Below, in pieces: positions 47,246 to 56,957 of a stretch of DNA of 64,000 bases. The notes below the pieces were generated by a model, which ran no database searches, had not been told where the DNA came from, and worked only from the letters and a program-made list of their open reading frames with translations. The DNA lies in the NCBI RefSeq assembly GCF_000368865.1, contig NZ_KB849729.1, positions 1-64,000 on the forward strand. Direction: 5' to 3'. The first letter of the stretch is position 1; each line of letters opens with the position of its first letter. Source of the DNA: Acinetobacter bouvetii DSM 14964 = CIP 107468. Lineage in GTDB: Bacteria > Pseudomonadota > Gammaproteobacteria > Pseudomonadales > Moraxellaceae. The translations under genes were made by a program, and so were the position numbers.

Positions 47246-48475
47246 TTGGAATTTAATATTACTTTTTATGATAGTTTCGGAAATCCATTTGATTTTGAAA
47301 CATTACAGCAATTAAAGAATTTTCTTAATTTAGAAAAAAAATTTTGGTCTGAGCAGAAACAAGATATTGGTGAAAACCTTACAGGAAATTTTTCCAAATT
47401 CCCTGAACAAGTTGACCGTCTTTTTACTCATTTAGAACCTTATGAAAATGCTTTGAGTATGGATCCTCCCCCAGTCAATATTGATCAGCTAATGCATAAT
47501 TATGAAGGTTATAAATCTCAATTTATACAGTGGTGTGGATCATATTGGATTTACAGAGGAAATCCAAATACTGAAGCTTTAATTAATGCTTATAGGTATT
47601 CTACAGCTTCGGGGATAGCTTTTTGGAATGCCATTAAGAATAAGCGTGTGGAATTGGGGAACCAACAATTTCATACATTTATCGGAATGATCATGGCTTA
47701 TGAGTTTGTCTTTCAAGATCATGCGCAAATGTTTAAGCGTAGAAATTCTGAGAAAAAAACTTTCAGTACTTTAAGAAATGAACTTGAGTCCGAAAGAAAT
47801 GAACAGATTAAAGAATTTCAGAACTTTTGTGATCAATATTCTGAATGGTCTATTGAATCAAAAAAAGATTTTGAAAATAGAATTGCTGATTATCAAGAAC
47901 GTTCAAATTCAACTATTCAAGACCATTCTAATTTTTTTAACGAAATGGCTGATCATGCAATCAACAGAAATAAAGAACTTGAGGACCTGTACGTCGAAAA
48001 ATTAAGATTAGAAAAGCCTGCAAAATATTGGGAGAATCGTGCAAAAGATCTTAAGAACCAAGGTATCATTTGGTCAATTTTCTTGGTGGTAGTTTTGGGA
48101 ATAGGTATTGCTTATTTTAGCTATTTATTTACTCACTGGTTAAAAGGGCAGGAAATAGCACTTTCGCTCCACAGTTTGCAGGGGGCAATATTACTAGCTG
48201 TGATTATTTCAATGTTTGTTTTTTCAATCAGAGTACTTTCTCGTTTAGTATTCAGCTCATTCCATTTGCAACGCGATGCTGAAGAACGTCAGCAATTGGC
48301 TTATGTTTATTTAGCATTAAGTAATGAAACAAATGTAGATGAAGAATCAAGAAAAATTGTCCTACAGGCCTTATTTAGTAGAGCTGAAACAGGATTACTT
48401 GCCTCAGAGTCTGGTCCAACTATGCCGGGTGTAGAGGGTATTGCAGGATTGATATCTAAGGCTAATAAAGCTTAG
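47246..48475 (+). CDS. DUF6161-like membrane protein with coiled coil
   Basis: 409 residues. The N-terminal half is soluble and aromatic-rich. A charged coiled coil runs from about 165 to 270, then two transmembrane helices (about 280-300 and 318-338). The tail is soluble with a 'LAYVYLALSNETNVDEESRKIVLQALFSRAETGL' helix. This fits the uncharacterised DUF6161 group. TTG at 47246 is taken as start because GGGGGA lies 6 nt before it; another TTG lies 6 nt upstream. AT-rich. Last intact gene before the right end of the island. Confidence 0.75.
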   Translation: MEFNITFYDSFGNPFDFETLQQLKNFLNLEKKFWSEQKQDIGENLTGNFSKFPEQVDRLFTHLEPYENALSMDPPPVNIDQLMHNYEGYKSQFIQWCGSYWIYRGNPNTEALINAYRYSTASGIAFWNAIKNKRVELGNQQFHTFIGMIMAYEFVFQDHAQMFKRRNSEKKTFSTLRNELESERNEQIKEFQNFCDQYSEWSIESKKDFENRIADYQERSNSTIQDHSNFFNEMADHAINRNKELEDLYVEKLRLEKPAKYWENRAKDLKNQGIIWSIFLVVVLGIGIAYFSYLFTHWLKGQEIALSLHSLQGAILLAVIISMFVFSIRVLSRLVFSSFHLQRDAEERQQLAYVYLALSNETNVDEESRKIVLQALFSRAETGLLASESGPTMPGVEGIAGLISKANKA

Positions 48476-48590
48476 ATCAATAATTTCAATAAATCTGCTA
48501 CAAATATGCCAATTTTAAGTTATCACTTAACTGGTTTGATACACATTTATAATTGTGTATAAAACTGTGTACATATTGAAGATTCCCCTT

Positions 48591-48665
48591 ATGTTTAAAG
48601 ATCAATTAGCTAGAGAAGTCGCGGCTCGCAGAACTTTTGCTATTATTTCCCACCCAAATAGTTAA
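48591..48665 (+). pseudogene. prfC: prfC 5' fragment (release factor 3)
   Basis: A 24-codon frame: MFKDQLAREVAARRTFAIIS and then HPNS-stop. The EVA-x-RRTFAIISHP run is the invariant start of peptide chain release factor 3, normally followed by DAGKTT, which is absent. The 5' end of prfC is the target of SXT/R391-family integrases, so this looks like an attachment-site scar carried in the island. Confidence 0.85.
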
Positions 48666-48702
48666 ATTTAGACATTCCTAGTTTTTTATCTAATAATTGA
48701 TT

Positions 48703-48722
48703 CTTACACCAAATTTACACCA
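48703..48722. promoter_or_regulatory. Candidate integrase arm-type sites, right
   Basis: CTTACACCA (48703-48711) and TTTACACCA (48714-48722), matching the TTTACACCA pair at the left end with similar spacing (11 vs 12 bp). Confidence 0.55.
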
Positions 48723-48762
48723 TTAATTTAATTTTAAAATTTAAATTGTTGAATTAATTGAG

Positions 48763-48849
48763 TTATTTTTTAAGTATTGTCCAATCCATCATCGGGGCAA
48801 CAGAAATGCGGGGATGAAGTTTATTTTCAATGGTATGAAGATTCGTCAT
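48763..48849 (-). pseudogene. dusA: Displaced native 5' end of dusA
   Basis: ATG at 48849 reads MTNLHTIENKLHPRISVAPM and then MDWTILKK-stop. Residues 13-24 (PRISVAPMMDWT) are identical and in the same numbering as the intact DusA; only the first 12 differ. The frame runs into island sequence after the repeat and stops. It is the original dusA start separated by the insertion. Confidence 0.93.
48779..48802. repeat. attR-type direct repeat
   Basis: GTCCAATCCATCATCGG then one mismatch then GCAACA; the partner of 22920-22943 and the right boundary of the island. Confidence 0.92.
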
Positions 48850-49184
48850 TAAAAATGATGCCTCGAAAACAATGCAATGGACAATGGGGATCAAACTGAA
48901 TTGGGGAGTATATTGAAATGGCTGGAGATGCCCTTTCAAAATAGGCCGTCATACTATCATAAAATAGGCGGATTTCGCGAAGCATTGTTCGCAGTCAGGG
49001 TTAACGCTACGCTATTTTAAATAGCAGAGGATGCTTTCATCGAATTGAAAAAAGTCATATGATCAATGAAAAATAATGAAATTTTCATCTTGAAGCAAAT
49101 GCATAATTTGAGATGTGCGGGTATGCTTGCTAAGCTGAAAATAAAAAATATATTGAATAATTTAGTTAAGAATAAAGGAATTGT
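48850..49184. other. Former dusA upstream region
   Basis: 335 bp with no gene. It should hold the native dusA promoter (pointing left) and the promoter of the lipoprotein at 49185. No repeat or further att site noticed. Confidence 0.6.
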
Positions 49185-49613
49185 ATGTACAAAATTATTG
49201 GGGCCATTGGATTGGTATTGAGTTTAAGTTTCACATCAGGCTGTGCTGTGGTAATGGCAAGCAAGCAGCCGACAAAGAAGAATACGGCAATGATTCAGCA
49301 GGGCGTATCCAGAAGCCTTGTCATTGCAGAGTTTGGCGCACCTGTGACTTCTGAATTTAAAAATGGCAAGCGCTATGAAATATATACCTTTATGCAAGGC
49401 TATTCGACCGCCAGTAAAATCGGCCGCGCATTTTGGCATGGGGCTGCAGATGTGGCTACAGCGGGCTTGTGGGAGCTGATTGGCACGCCTGCAGAAACTG
49501 TATTTAATGGACAAAAGATGTCCTATGAATTTATTTTTGATGAGAATGATTTGCTCGAAAGCCATAAACTATTAACTTTAAAAACTGATAAGAAACTGGC
49601 AGCAACAGAGTAA
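49185..49613 (+). CDS. Lipoprotein, BamE/SmpA-like layout
   Basis: 142 residues with lipobox FTSGC (Cys20). The mature part begins with an 'IQQGVSRSLVIAEFGAPVTSE' helix-turn typical of SmpA/OmlA-like folds, then beta strands, a Gly/Ala-rich stretch (GRAFWHGAADVATAGLWELIGTP) that may touch the membrane, and a final strand pair. Function unknown. Confidence 0.8.
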   Translation: MYKIIGAIGLVLSLSFTSGCAVVMASKQPTKKNTAMIQQGVSRSLVIAEFGAPVTSEFKNGKRYEIYTFMQGYSTASKIGRAFWHGAADVATAGLWELIGTPAETVFNGQKMSYEFIFDENDLLESHKLLTLKTDKKLAATE

Positions 49614-49840
49614 AGGAGTATGCATTGCTCTTGGTCTTAATGGTGAACATCATCAGCATCGAGAGCGCTGTTGAACAGAGAAATTGCTGTGCTGTTTATA
49701 CCTTGCCAATAATGCAGCCAGAAAAGCTTATAATTAAAGGCAATTGTGCAGTATTTTGTTTGAGCAGTGAATACTGCGTTTAGCAAGCGTTAGGCCTGGC
49801 CCATAAAAATCCAGAAAAAGAAAAAATAGGATGAATAAAT

Positions 49841-50479
49841 ATGTTGATGCTTGAAGAAATTTTTAAGATAAAAAAGGCTGAAAATTCAGAGGCATTTAAC
49901 CTACGTATTCTGCGCGGACTCAGCTGGCTCAAGAAAGCGTATGATTTGAATGAAGAGCCTGATTTGCAGTACATGAGTTTGTGGATTTCATTCAATGCCA
50001 TATACGCGCAGGGTACAGAACCGAATGAAAAATGCCTGCCGCAGTTTTTAAAGATGCTGTGCCAAAAAGATGCAGAAGGGAAGCTGGGCCAAATGTTATG
50101 GGAAAAACTCAGCCAGCCTGTACAGGCGCTGCTTCATCAGCATGCGCTTTATCAAGGATTTTGGGATTATCAGAATGCTCAAATTTCTATGGAGCAGTTT
50201 AAAGAGGGGCTGGCTCAAGATATGGGACAGCAGCGTTTGGCCATGCAGCAGCAGGATACGTTCGCCCTGTTAATACTGCTGTTTAAGCGTTTGAATACCC
50301 TGCATATTCAGCTGATGCAAGGCGGGATGAGTTGCGGCAGCGCCGTGAACCGTAAATATATGCAGGACTGCTGCCATGTTTTGGGCGCTTTAATGCCAGT
50401 CATGATTTTACTGTTGTTGGAAAATGCGCAGGCGATGGATTTAGGCAAGCCTTATTATCCTGCTGCGCATGTGTGTTAG
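49841..50479 (+). CDS. HEPN-like protein with degenerate motif
   Basis: 212 residues, all helical. 'LQYMSLWISFNAIYAQG' and the late 'LFKRLNTLHIQLMQGGMSCGSAVNRKYMQDCCHVLGALMPVMI' match a HEPN family in which the usual core is RNQ-x2-HGG. Here R, N and H are replaced (HIQLMQGG), so RNase activity is unlikely. No antitoxin-like neighbour is present. Confidence 0.72.
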   Translation: MLMLEEIFKIKKAENSEAFNLRILRGLSWLKKAYDLNEEPDLQYMSLWISFNAIYAQGTEPNEKCLPQFLKMLCQKDAEGKLGQMLWEKLSQPVQALLHQHALYQGFWDYQNAQISMEQFKEGLAQDMGQQRLAMQQQDTFALLILLFKRLNTLHIQLMQGGMSCGSAVNRKYMQDCCHVLGALMPVMILLLLENAQAMDLGKPYYPAAHVC

Positions 50480-50488
50480 CTGCAGGGT

Positions 50489-51688
50489 TTAACTTTGCTT
50501 TTGCTGAATATGCTGCAGATTATAGCGCTGATCGAGCAGGGCAAAAAACGCTGCGGCCGCGGCCAGGACTAATCCTGTGAGGCAAACCATCGTCCAGCCG
50601 CCATGATGCCATGCATAGACCCCCAAAGCGGAACCGCAAGCGCCTCCGATAAAGTAAGAGGTCATATAAATAGAGTTAATGCGCGAACGCGCAGCGGGAT
50701 TAAGCTGAAAAATAATATTTTGATTGCAGCTGTGCACTATGGCCAAGCCCAGGCTGATGATGCCATAGCCTAAGGCATAACTGAGCAGGGAATGCCCGCC
50801 GATATACAGCAGCAGCCAGCTGAAGGCCATAATGCTGCAGCCCGCCCAAGTCAGTTTTGCATTATAGCCGCGGTCAGCCCATTTGCCGACCGATTGTGTG
50901 GACAAGGCGCCAAAGACACCCACTAAAGTCAGGACACCTACCCAAACATCCGCCAATGAAAAAGGCGGCGCCGTCAGCAGCATGGCAATCGTTGAAAACA
51001 GCATACTCATGGCTGCAAATACGCAGCCGCCAAGCAGGGAGCGGTAAACCAAACGGCGCTCCTGTTTCAGCAGCTGGCCCATGGATTTAAAGATGCTGCT
51101 GTAGCTCATCTGCATGGTGCTGACATTCGGCAGCTGGCGCATCAAAATGGCCGCAATCACCAGCATGAGGATGGCGCTGAGGATATAAATCATTTTCCAA
51201 TGGATTAAATTGGACAATAAGCCTGACAGGCTGGTCGACAGCAGAATGCCAACCAGCAGGCCACTCATGAGAAAGCCGACCGTCTCGCCAATTTTTTCTG
51301 GACGTACAGCAAGGGTCACCAGCGGAATCAATACCTGCGCCGCTACAGAAAACAGGCCGGCTGTAATGGTACCAATCCAAAGCATTGGCAAATTCACAGC
51401 AAGCGCGCAAATGCCAAGGCCAATTGCAGCGCCAAGCATCAGGATCGGAATAAATTTGGTTTTATTGACAATATCGCCCAGAGGCACAATGAACAGCAGC
51501 CCTAAGGCATAAGAGATTTGCGCAAAAGTGACGGTTAAGGCGACTTGAGATTGAGGCACATTAAAACTGTGCTGAATTGAACTGATCAGCGGCTGGCAAT
51601 AATAGTTGGCGCCTGCACAGAGGCCGCAGGCAACTGCCATGAGCATAAGTAAAGGTTTATTCTGGCTGATGTCAGCAGAGGTATGCAT
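50489..51688 (-). CDS. MFS transporter
   Basis: 399 residues, twelve helices. Opens MHTSADISQNKPLLMLMAVA; 'GANYYCQPLISSIQ' and the loop 'PLGDIVNKTKFI' are typical of the YnfM/sugar-efflux-like MFS group. The start is at 51688 with AGGA upstream. Substrate unknown. Confidence 0.9.
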   Translation of the reverse strand: MHTSADISQNKPLLMLMAVACGLCAGANYYCQPLISSIQHSFNVPQSQVALTVTFAQISYALGLLFIVPLGDIVNKTKFIPILMLGAAIGLGICALAVNLPMLWIGTITAGLFSVAAQVLIPLVTLAVRPEKIGETVGFLMSGLLVGILLSTSLSGLLSNLIHWKMIYILSAILMLVIAAILMRQLPNVSTMQMSYSSIFKSMGQLLKQERRLVYRSLLGGCVFAAMSMLFSTIAMLLTAPPFSLADVWVGVLTLVGVFGALSTQSVGKWADRGYNAKLTWAGCSIMAFSWLLLYIGGHSLLSYALGYGIISLGLAIVHSCNQNIIFQLNPAARSRINSIYMTSYFIGGACGSALGVYAWHHGGWTMVCLTGLVLAAAAAFFALLDQRYNLQHIQQKQS

Positions 51689-51853
51689 ATTAATCCTAAA
51701 GAACATGTCACTTAGCCGCAAGATGGCGGCTAAAGAGGTGCTGAATCGTCTGCGATTCAACCGCTGTTACTATAAGCAAAATCAAGGCCTGCATATAGTC
51801 TCAGACTGTAAAATGCGGTGATGAGCGTCTATAGGATATTGTTTGACGGTGGC

Positions 51854-52783
51854 TTAATGGGTGCTCAGTTTTTTCTTAGACAATGTAATCATCAGCACGC
51901 CTAAAATATTTAAAATGCAGCCCATCCACTGAATCATGTTCAGATGTTCATCTAAAAATGCCACAGCCAGCAAAATGGTCAAGATTGGGCCGATTGAGGC
52001 AATCATCGCCGATTGCGCAGCGCCAAGCCGAACAATGCTTTGCATCATGAGGATGGTGGGCAGCACGGTGACAAAGAAGCCCAGCGCCGCGCCATAGCCC
52101 CAGACACTCAGCGGCAGTTGCCGCAAAAGCTGCAGCGGCTCTGGAACGGCCAATGCAAAATGCACCAAGGTTCCGATGCAGGCAATGCTGAGCGCCAAGC
52201 CGTTATAATGCCAAGAACCGAATTTCACAATGAGTTTAGGCGTCATCAATAAATAAGATGCAAAGGCTATGGCACTGGCAAAAACCAAGCTGGCGCCCAG
52301 CCAAAAATTGCTTTCATGCGGCGCATTGCTTTGTTCCTGCAGCATGACAATGACCGTGCCGCCGTAACTGAGCGCAATGGCAAATATGCTTTGCAGCGTG
52401 AGCCGCTGCCGGTAGATAAAGCTGGTAGCAATCACGGTCAGCGTGGGATAGAGAAATAAAATAATCCGTTCCAGTGATGCACTGATGTACATCAGGCCCT
52501 TAAAATCCAGCCAGCTGGCAAAATAATAGCCCAGCAACCCAGCTAAAATCAGCAGGACCCAGTCTTTTAAATGGAGGTCTGCATAGCTTTTACGGCTGAA
52601 CCAAGTGATCAGCAGGAAAAACGGCAGTGCGCAGCTCATGCGGAGCGCCATCAGAACAGTGGCATCCACCTGAGGCGACAGCGCGTAGGCCTGTTTAATA
52701 AAAATGGCTTTGGTGCTGAACAAAAAGGCTGCGCAAATCGCGCAAAGTGAGCCGATTTGAGTCCGCGTCAAAAATAGCTGCAT
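51854..52783 (-). CDS. EamA/DMT family transporter
   Basis: 309 residues, ten helices in two EamA repeats; 'CAICAAFLFSTKAIFIKQAY' and 'ASLERIILFLYPTLTVIAT' in the first half, 'GAAQSAMIASIGPILTILLAVAFLDE' in the second. An inner-membrane drug/metabolite transporter with unknown substrate. Confidence 0.92.
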   Translation of the reverse strand: MQLFLTRTQIGSLCAICAAFLFSTKAIFIKQAYALSPQVDATVLMALRMSCALPFFLLITWFSRKSYADLHLKDWVLLILAGLLGYYFASWLDFKGLMYISASLERIILFLYPTLTVIATSFIYRQRLTLQSIFAIALSYGGTVIVMLQEQSNAPHESNFWLGASLVFASAIAFASYLLMTPKLIVKFGSWHYNGLALSIACIGTLVHFALAVPEPLQLLRQLPLSVWGYGAALGFFVTVLPTILMMQSIVRLGAAQSAMIASIGPILTILLAVAFLDEHLNMIQWMGCILNILGVLMITLSKKKLSTH

Positions 52784-53692
52784 GGACTGATCATTCTGGC
52801 AGAGGCTTTAATGCTGAATAGTATAAATGGCGCAGTTTAAAAGTTGAAATGTAAAATAATCATAAAGGCTATTCCAAAAAGGCATAGAAAATTGACGCTA
52901 TAACAGCATTTAAATGAATGATTCTTGAAATTGAAGTGTACATTCGCTTAAAAAGCCGACTTTTAGATTTTTATTCCTTGCTGAAAGAGAAGATTCTTGG
53001 AGGGAAAATAATTTCCGCACCAACATAGGGCAAAACTACCATAAATAGCCCAAACTGATTTAGGGTCATCATGGTGTAAAATATTCAAAAAATTATTTTT
53101 TTATTAATTTTTTATCTAATTAGACTTAAGGTGCATAAGGGAAATGAATATAAAACATCCAAAATGCAGAATTTTCTAAAAATCTGCGCTGCTGAATGCC
53201 GCGGGCTACATTGACAGAATATTCCAAAATTTCAGTCATGCCGCGTTTGCAGAAAAGGCTTGTTTATTGTCACTAAAGCCAATACTGCAATTGGGGACAT
53301 TTGAATAGGCTGAATAGGGCAGGCATTCCATGCATTTCCGCGGATAGGGCCGGCGTGTCCCAGCCATGCAAAACTTGTCAGAATCATCAATCAGTCAGGC
53401 AGCGGCAAACAAACCGTTCCAAAATTGGTAAAAAAATCCCCAATGCAGCGTCCGAAACTTTAAAACCAGTATAAAAAAGATTCATACGATTAAAAATAAA
53501 AATGAATAAGTGTTATATCGCATCATAATTTTTATGAATCATCAGTTCAAAATATGGGTATTTATTAAATAAATATTGGGTGGTAATTTAAAAAAGTTCA
53601 ATTAGAATCCAAAAATTCAACAAGAACACACCTGAGGGGAAGCGCCGGTTTTTTCGGTGCTTGCTTAAGAAAAATTAGCTTGAGGAACGCTC
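52784..53692. other. 909-bp intergenic region upstream of pntAA
   Basis: No plausible gene on either strand. AT-rich with poly-A/T tracts around 53090-53130 and 53480-53600. A hairpin AAGCGCCG-GTTTTTT-CGGTGCTT (53640-53663) sits 30 bp before pntAA in its leader. The rest may hold a decayed gene or a small RNA; nothing firm. Confidence 0.5.
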
Positions 53693-54820
53693 ATGCAGAT
53701 CGGAATTCCAGCCGAAACTGTTGTCGGTGAAAATCGCGTCGCTGCGACGCCAGAAACAGTAAAGAAGTTGATCAGCGCTGGTCATAATGTGGTTATTGAA
53801 CGTGGCGCCGGTGTAAAAGCGGCCTACATCGATAGCGCTTATGAACAGGTTGGCGCCAAAATTACAGATGATGCTTATACTGACAGTCAAATTATTTTGA
53901 AAGTCCGTGCACCGCAAGGTGAGGAAATTCAAAAGCTTGCGCCAAAAAGCTCAGTCATCGGAATGTTTGACCCATACCGCAATCCCGAGTTGGACAAATT
54001 TGCTGATCAGCAAGTGTCTGCATTTGCGTTGGAGCTTTTGCCGCGGACGTTATCCCGCGCGCAGAACATGGACGTACTGTCGTCTCAGGCTAACTTGTCT
54101 GGCTATAAGTCTGTGCTTTTGGCAGGGGCTGAGTATCAGCGCATGTTCCCAATGCTGATGACAGCTGCCGGTACTGTAAAGCCTGCACGTGTCGTGATCA
54201 TGGGGGTCGGCGTTGCCGGCTTGCAGGCGATTGCAACGGCTAAGCGGTTAGGCGCAGTTGTTGAAGCAACCGATTTGCGTCCTACAGCGCGTGATCAGGT
54301 TGAATCTCTGGGCGGCAAATGGCTGGATGTGCCAATGTCGCCAGAAGAGCAGCAAAAAGCTGCCGATGCCGCTAAAAATGGCTATGGCTGGATGCCGGGT
54401 GAAGACTATATCCGTGATCAAGCCATCATCGTGGATAAAGCGGTATCCAATGCCGATATTGTGATTACCACAGCATTGCTGCCGGGCCGCGATGCGCCGC
54501 GCCTGATTAAGGCGGAAACCGTTGCCAAAATGAAACCGGGCTCCGTCATTTTAGATATGGCGGTCGAAACAGGCGGCAACGTTGAAGGCTCAAAATGCGG
54601 CGAGACCGTGTTGACTGAAAATGGCGTGAAAATTTTGGGTATTCCGAATTTGCCGTCTACCGTGGCGACAGAAGCGTCGGCACTGTATGCGCGCAACGTT
54701 TTTAATTTCTTAGACACGCTGTTTGATGCGGATAAAAACTTCGCGATTAATCCGGAAGAAGAAATTCAAAAAGCCCTTCTAGTAACTCATAGCGGCCAAG
54801 TTCTGCTGAAGCGCGGTTAA
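53693..54820 (+). CDS. pntAA: NAD(P) transhydrogenase subunit alpha part 1
   Basis: 375 residues, the soluble NAD(H)-binding domain [21 protein letters not shown] at the start, '[20 protein letters not shown]' and the Rossmann [21 protein letters not shown]. In this split form the membrane part is a separate gene 11 nt downstream. The complex in the inner membrane uses proton flow to reduce NADP+ with NADH. Confidence 0.96.
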   Translation: MQIGIPAETVVGENRVAATPETVKKLISAGHNVVIERGAGVKAAYIDSAYEQVGAKITDDAYTDSQIILKVRAPQGEEIQKLAPKSSVIGMFDPYRNPELDKFADQQVSAFALELLPRTLSRAQNMDVLSSQANLSGYKSVLLAGAEYQRMFPMLMTAAGTVKPARVVIMGVGVAGLQAIATAKRLGAVVEATDLRPTARDQVESLGGKWLDVPMSPEEQQKAADAAKNGYGWMPGEDYIRDQAIIVDKAVSNADIVITTALLPGRDAPRLIKAETVAKMKPGSVILDMAVETGGNVEGSKCGETVLTENGVKILGIPNLPSTVATEASALYARNVFNFLDTLFDADKNFAINPEEEIQKALLVTHSGQVLLKRG

Positions 54821-54831
54821 GGAGAGTCATC

Positions 54832-55152
54832 ATGGTTGAAACTATTACTATTTTCGTCTTAGCCATCTTCGTTGGTTACTACGTTGTTTGGGGCGTTACG
54901 CCTGCATTGCATACACCGCTTATGGCAGTAACCAATGCGCTGTCTTCGATCATTGTGGTAGGTGCAATGCTCCAGACTGTGGGCATTCCAGGCTTGGTTG
55001 AAGCGAATGTGCAATTTCAAAGCATTAATGTTGTGAGTGTATTGGGTGCAGTCGCTGTATTTTTGGCAAGCATCAATATTTTCGGCGGTTTCGCAGTGAC
55101 TGCGCGCATGCTTGAAATGTTCAAGCCGAAGCAAAAGAAAAAAGAGGGCTAA
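54832..55152 (+). CDS. pntAB: NAD(P) transhydrogenase subunit alpha part 2
   Basis: 106 residues with about four membrane helices; '[26 protein letters not shown]' is the conserved domain II block with the His-containing proton-path helix. Between pntAA and pntB, 3-11 nt gaps. Confidence 0.95.
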   Translation: MVETITIFVLAIFVGYYVVWGVTPALHTPLMAVTNALSSIIVVGAMLQTVGIPGLVEANVQFQSINVVSVLGAVAVFLASINIFGGFAVTARMLEMFKPKQKKKEG

Positions 55153-55155
55153 GAC

Positions 55156-56610
55156 ATGGAATTTATTCGAGACTATGCGGATTGGTTCTACCTGATTGGC
55201 GCCGTGCTTTTCATTCTGACTTTACGCGGTTTATCTGGCCCTAAAACCGCCATTCAAGGGAACCGCTACGGCATGATCGCTATGGCGATTGCTGTGATCA
55301 CGACATTCTTTGTGGCGGATCATCCAGTTGTTTGGATGATTGGCGGCGCGATGGTCTTGGGCGCTGTGGTGGGCATTGCCCGCGCGCGTACCGTTCCGAT
55401 GACGCAAATGCCGGAAACTGTCGCGCTTATGCACTCTTTGGTAGGTTTGGCTGCTGTACTGATTGCCATTGCTGCGATTCTGCACAACAACCAATTGACT
55501 GCTTTATTTGCTCAAAATGAAGTTGCGTTAACAGCTGCAGGCGTTGAGCATGCACACATGAGCAAAGTTCATTTATTTGAATTGTTTGTGGGCTGTTTCG
55601 TTGGTGCAATTACCTTTACTGCTTCTGTATTTGCTTACGGCAAACTGGCTGCGAAGAAATGGGCAAAAACGATTTCCGGTGGCTGGGTAAAACCTGTTCA
55701 AGCTTTGATATTCCTTGCAATGCTGGTGTGCGGTGTTTACTTCTTCACGACAGGCAACATGAATGCGTTCTGGGCAATGACTGTTCTTGCGCTGGCATTT
55801 GGCTGGGTGTGGATTGCGCCAGTGGGCGGCGGTGATATGCCGGTTGTGGTGTCGCTCTTGAACTCGTTCTCGGGCTGGGCTGCAGCAGGGATCGGTTTCA
55901 CGCTTGAAAACAATATGCTGATTGTTGCGGGTTCACTGGTGGGTTCATCAGGCGCGATTCTGTCTTACATCATGTGTAAAGCCATGAACCGTTCAATCAT
56001 TAACGTGCTGTTTGGCGGCGCGATGGGCGGTACAGCGGTTGCTTCAGCAGATAAAGGCGAACAAGCGCAGCGCAACCACCGTTCAGGTTCTGCAGATGAC
56101 GCAGGCTTCCTGATGTCAAATGCGGACAGCGTTGTGATTGTTCCGGGTTATGGTATGGCGCAAGGCCGTGCGCAAAATGCGGTCAAAGAGCTGTGTGAAA
56201 TTCTGAAAGAACAAGGCGTAAAAGTGCGTTTTGCGATTCACCCGGTTGCCGGCCGTATGCCGGGCCATATGAACGTACTTTTGGCTGAAGCAGACGTAGC
56301 TTATGAAGACATCTTAGAGATGGATGAGATCAACTCAGACTTCCCTGCAACAGATGTGGTGCTGGTGATTGGCGCGAATGACGTGGTAAACCCTGCAGCC
56401 AAAGATGATCCGACATCGCCGATTTACGGCATGCCGATTTTGGAAGCGCATAAAGCGCGGACCATTATGGTGATCAAGCGCTCTATGGCGACAGGTTATG
56501 CGGGCCTTGACAATGACTTGTTCTATAATGAAAAAACCATGATGATTTTCGGTGATGCGAAAAAAGTTGTGGAAGACATGACCAAAGCTATTAATGGCGG
56601 CGGGCACTAA
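55156..56610 (+). CDS. pntB: NAD(P) transhydrogenase subunit beta
   Basis: 484 residues. The N-terminal two-thirds are membrane helices of domain II, and the C-terminal domain III binds NADP(H) with 'VIVPGYGMAQGRAQNAVKEL', 'HPVAGRMPGHMNVLLAEA' and 'IGANDVVNPAAKDDP'. Complete and in operon with pntAA/pntAB. Confidence 0.96.
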   Translation: MEFIRDYADWFYLIGAVLFILTLRGLSGPKTAIQGNRYGMIAMAIAVITTFFVADHPVVWMIGGAMVLGAVVGIARARTVPMTQMPETVALMHSLVGLAAVLIAIAAILHNNQLTALFAQNEVALTAAGVEHAHMSKVHLFELFVGCFVGAITFTASVFAYGKLAAKKWAKTISGGWVKPVQALIFLAMLVCGVYFFTTGNMNAFWAMTVLALAFGWVWIAPVGGGDMPVVVSLLNSFSGWAAAGIGFTLENNMLIVAGSLVGSSGAILSYIMCKAMNRSIINVLFGGAMGGTAVASADKGEQAQRNHRSGSADDAGFLMSNADSVVIVPGYGMAQGRAQNAVKELCEILKEQGVKVRFAIHPVAGRMPGHMNVLLAEADVAYEDILEMDEINSDFPATDVVLVIGANDVVNPAAKDDPTSPIYGMPILEAHKARTIMVIKRSMATGYAGLDNDLFYNEKTMMIFGDAKKVVEDMTKAINGGGH

Positions 56611-56622
56611 TGCAGGGCCTTC

Positions 56623-56686
56623 AAATCCCGCTTTTATCAAGCGGGATTTAGGGAGAGTTAAACCGCCTTCGGGCGGTTTTTTATTT
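56623..56686 (+). terminator. Tandem terminators after pntB
   Basis: AAATCCCGCTT...AAGCGGGATTT (56625-56650) is followed by AAACCGCC-TTC-GGGCGGTTT with a T-run (56660-56685). Confidence 0.92.
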
Positions 56687-56957
56687 CGGGTGTCTTTAAC
56701 TTTGTTTTCAAGACGGGGTGTTATGCATTTTCAGAGGCTGTATTTGGTGCACTGCATGCCGGCTGAGCAGAGTTCATCCTGAAAAAATAAAAGAATAGAG
56801 GAAAAATAAAATTTATAAATTTGGATACGGCATTAATTTATAGCTGAAACATCAAGAGCGGCAAGGCCTTGTATCGGCTTCACAGGATCATGCAACTGTT
56901 CCAATGATGATATGGCATCGTTTTTGCTAAAAATAAATTATTCCGGGGGGATTATTT

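Noticed and set aside
53071-53090. TGGTGTAAA near 53081, as in the island arm sites
   Set aside because: A single copy outside the island with no second motif or repeat; taken as chance.
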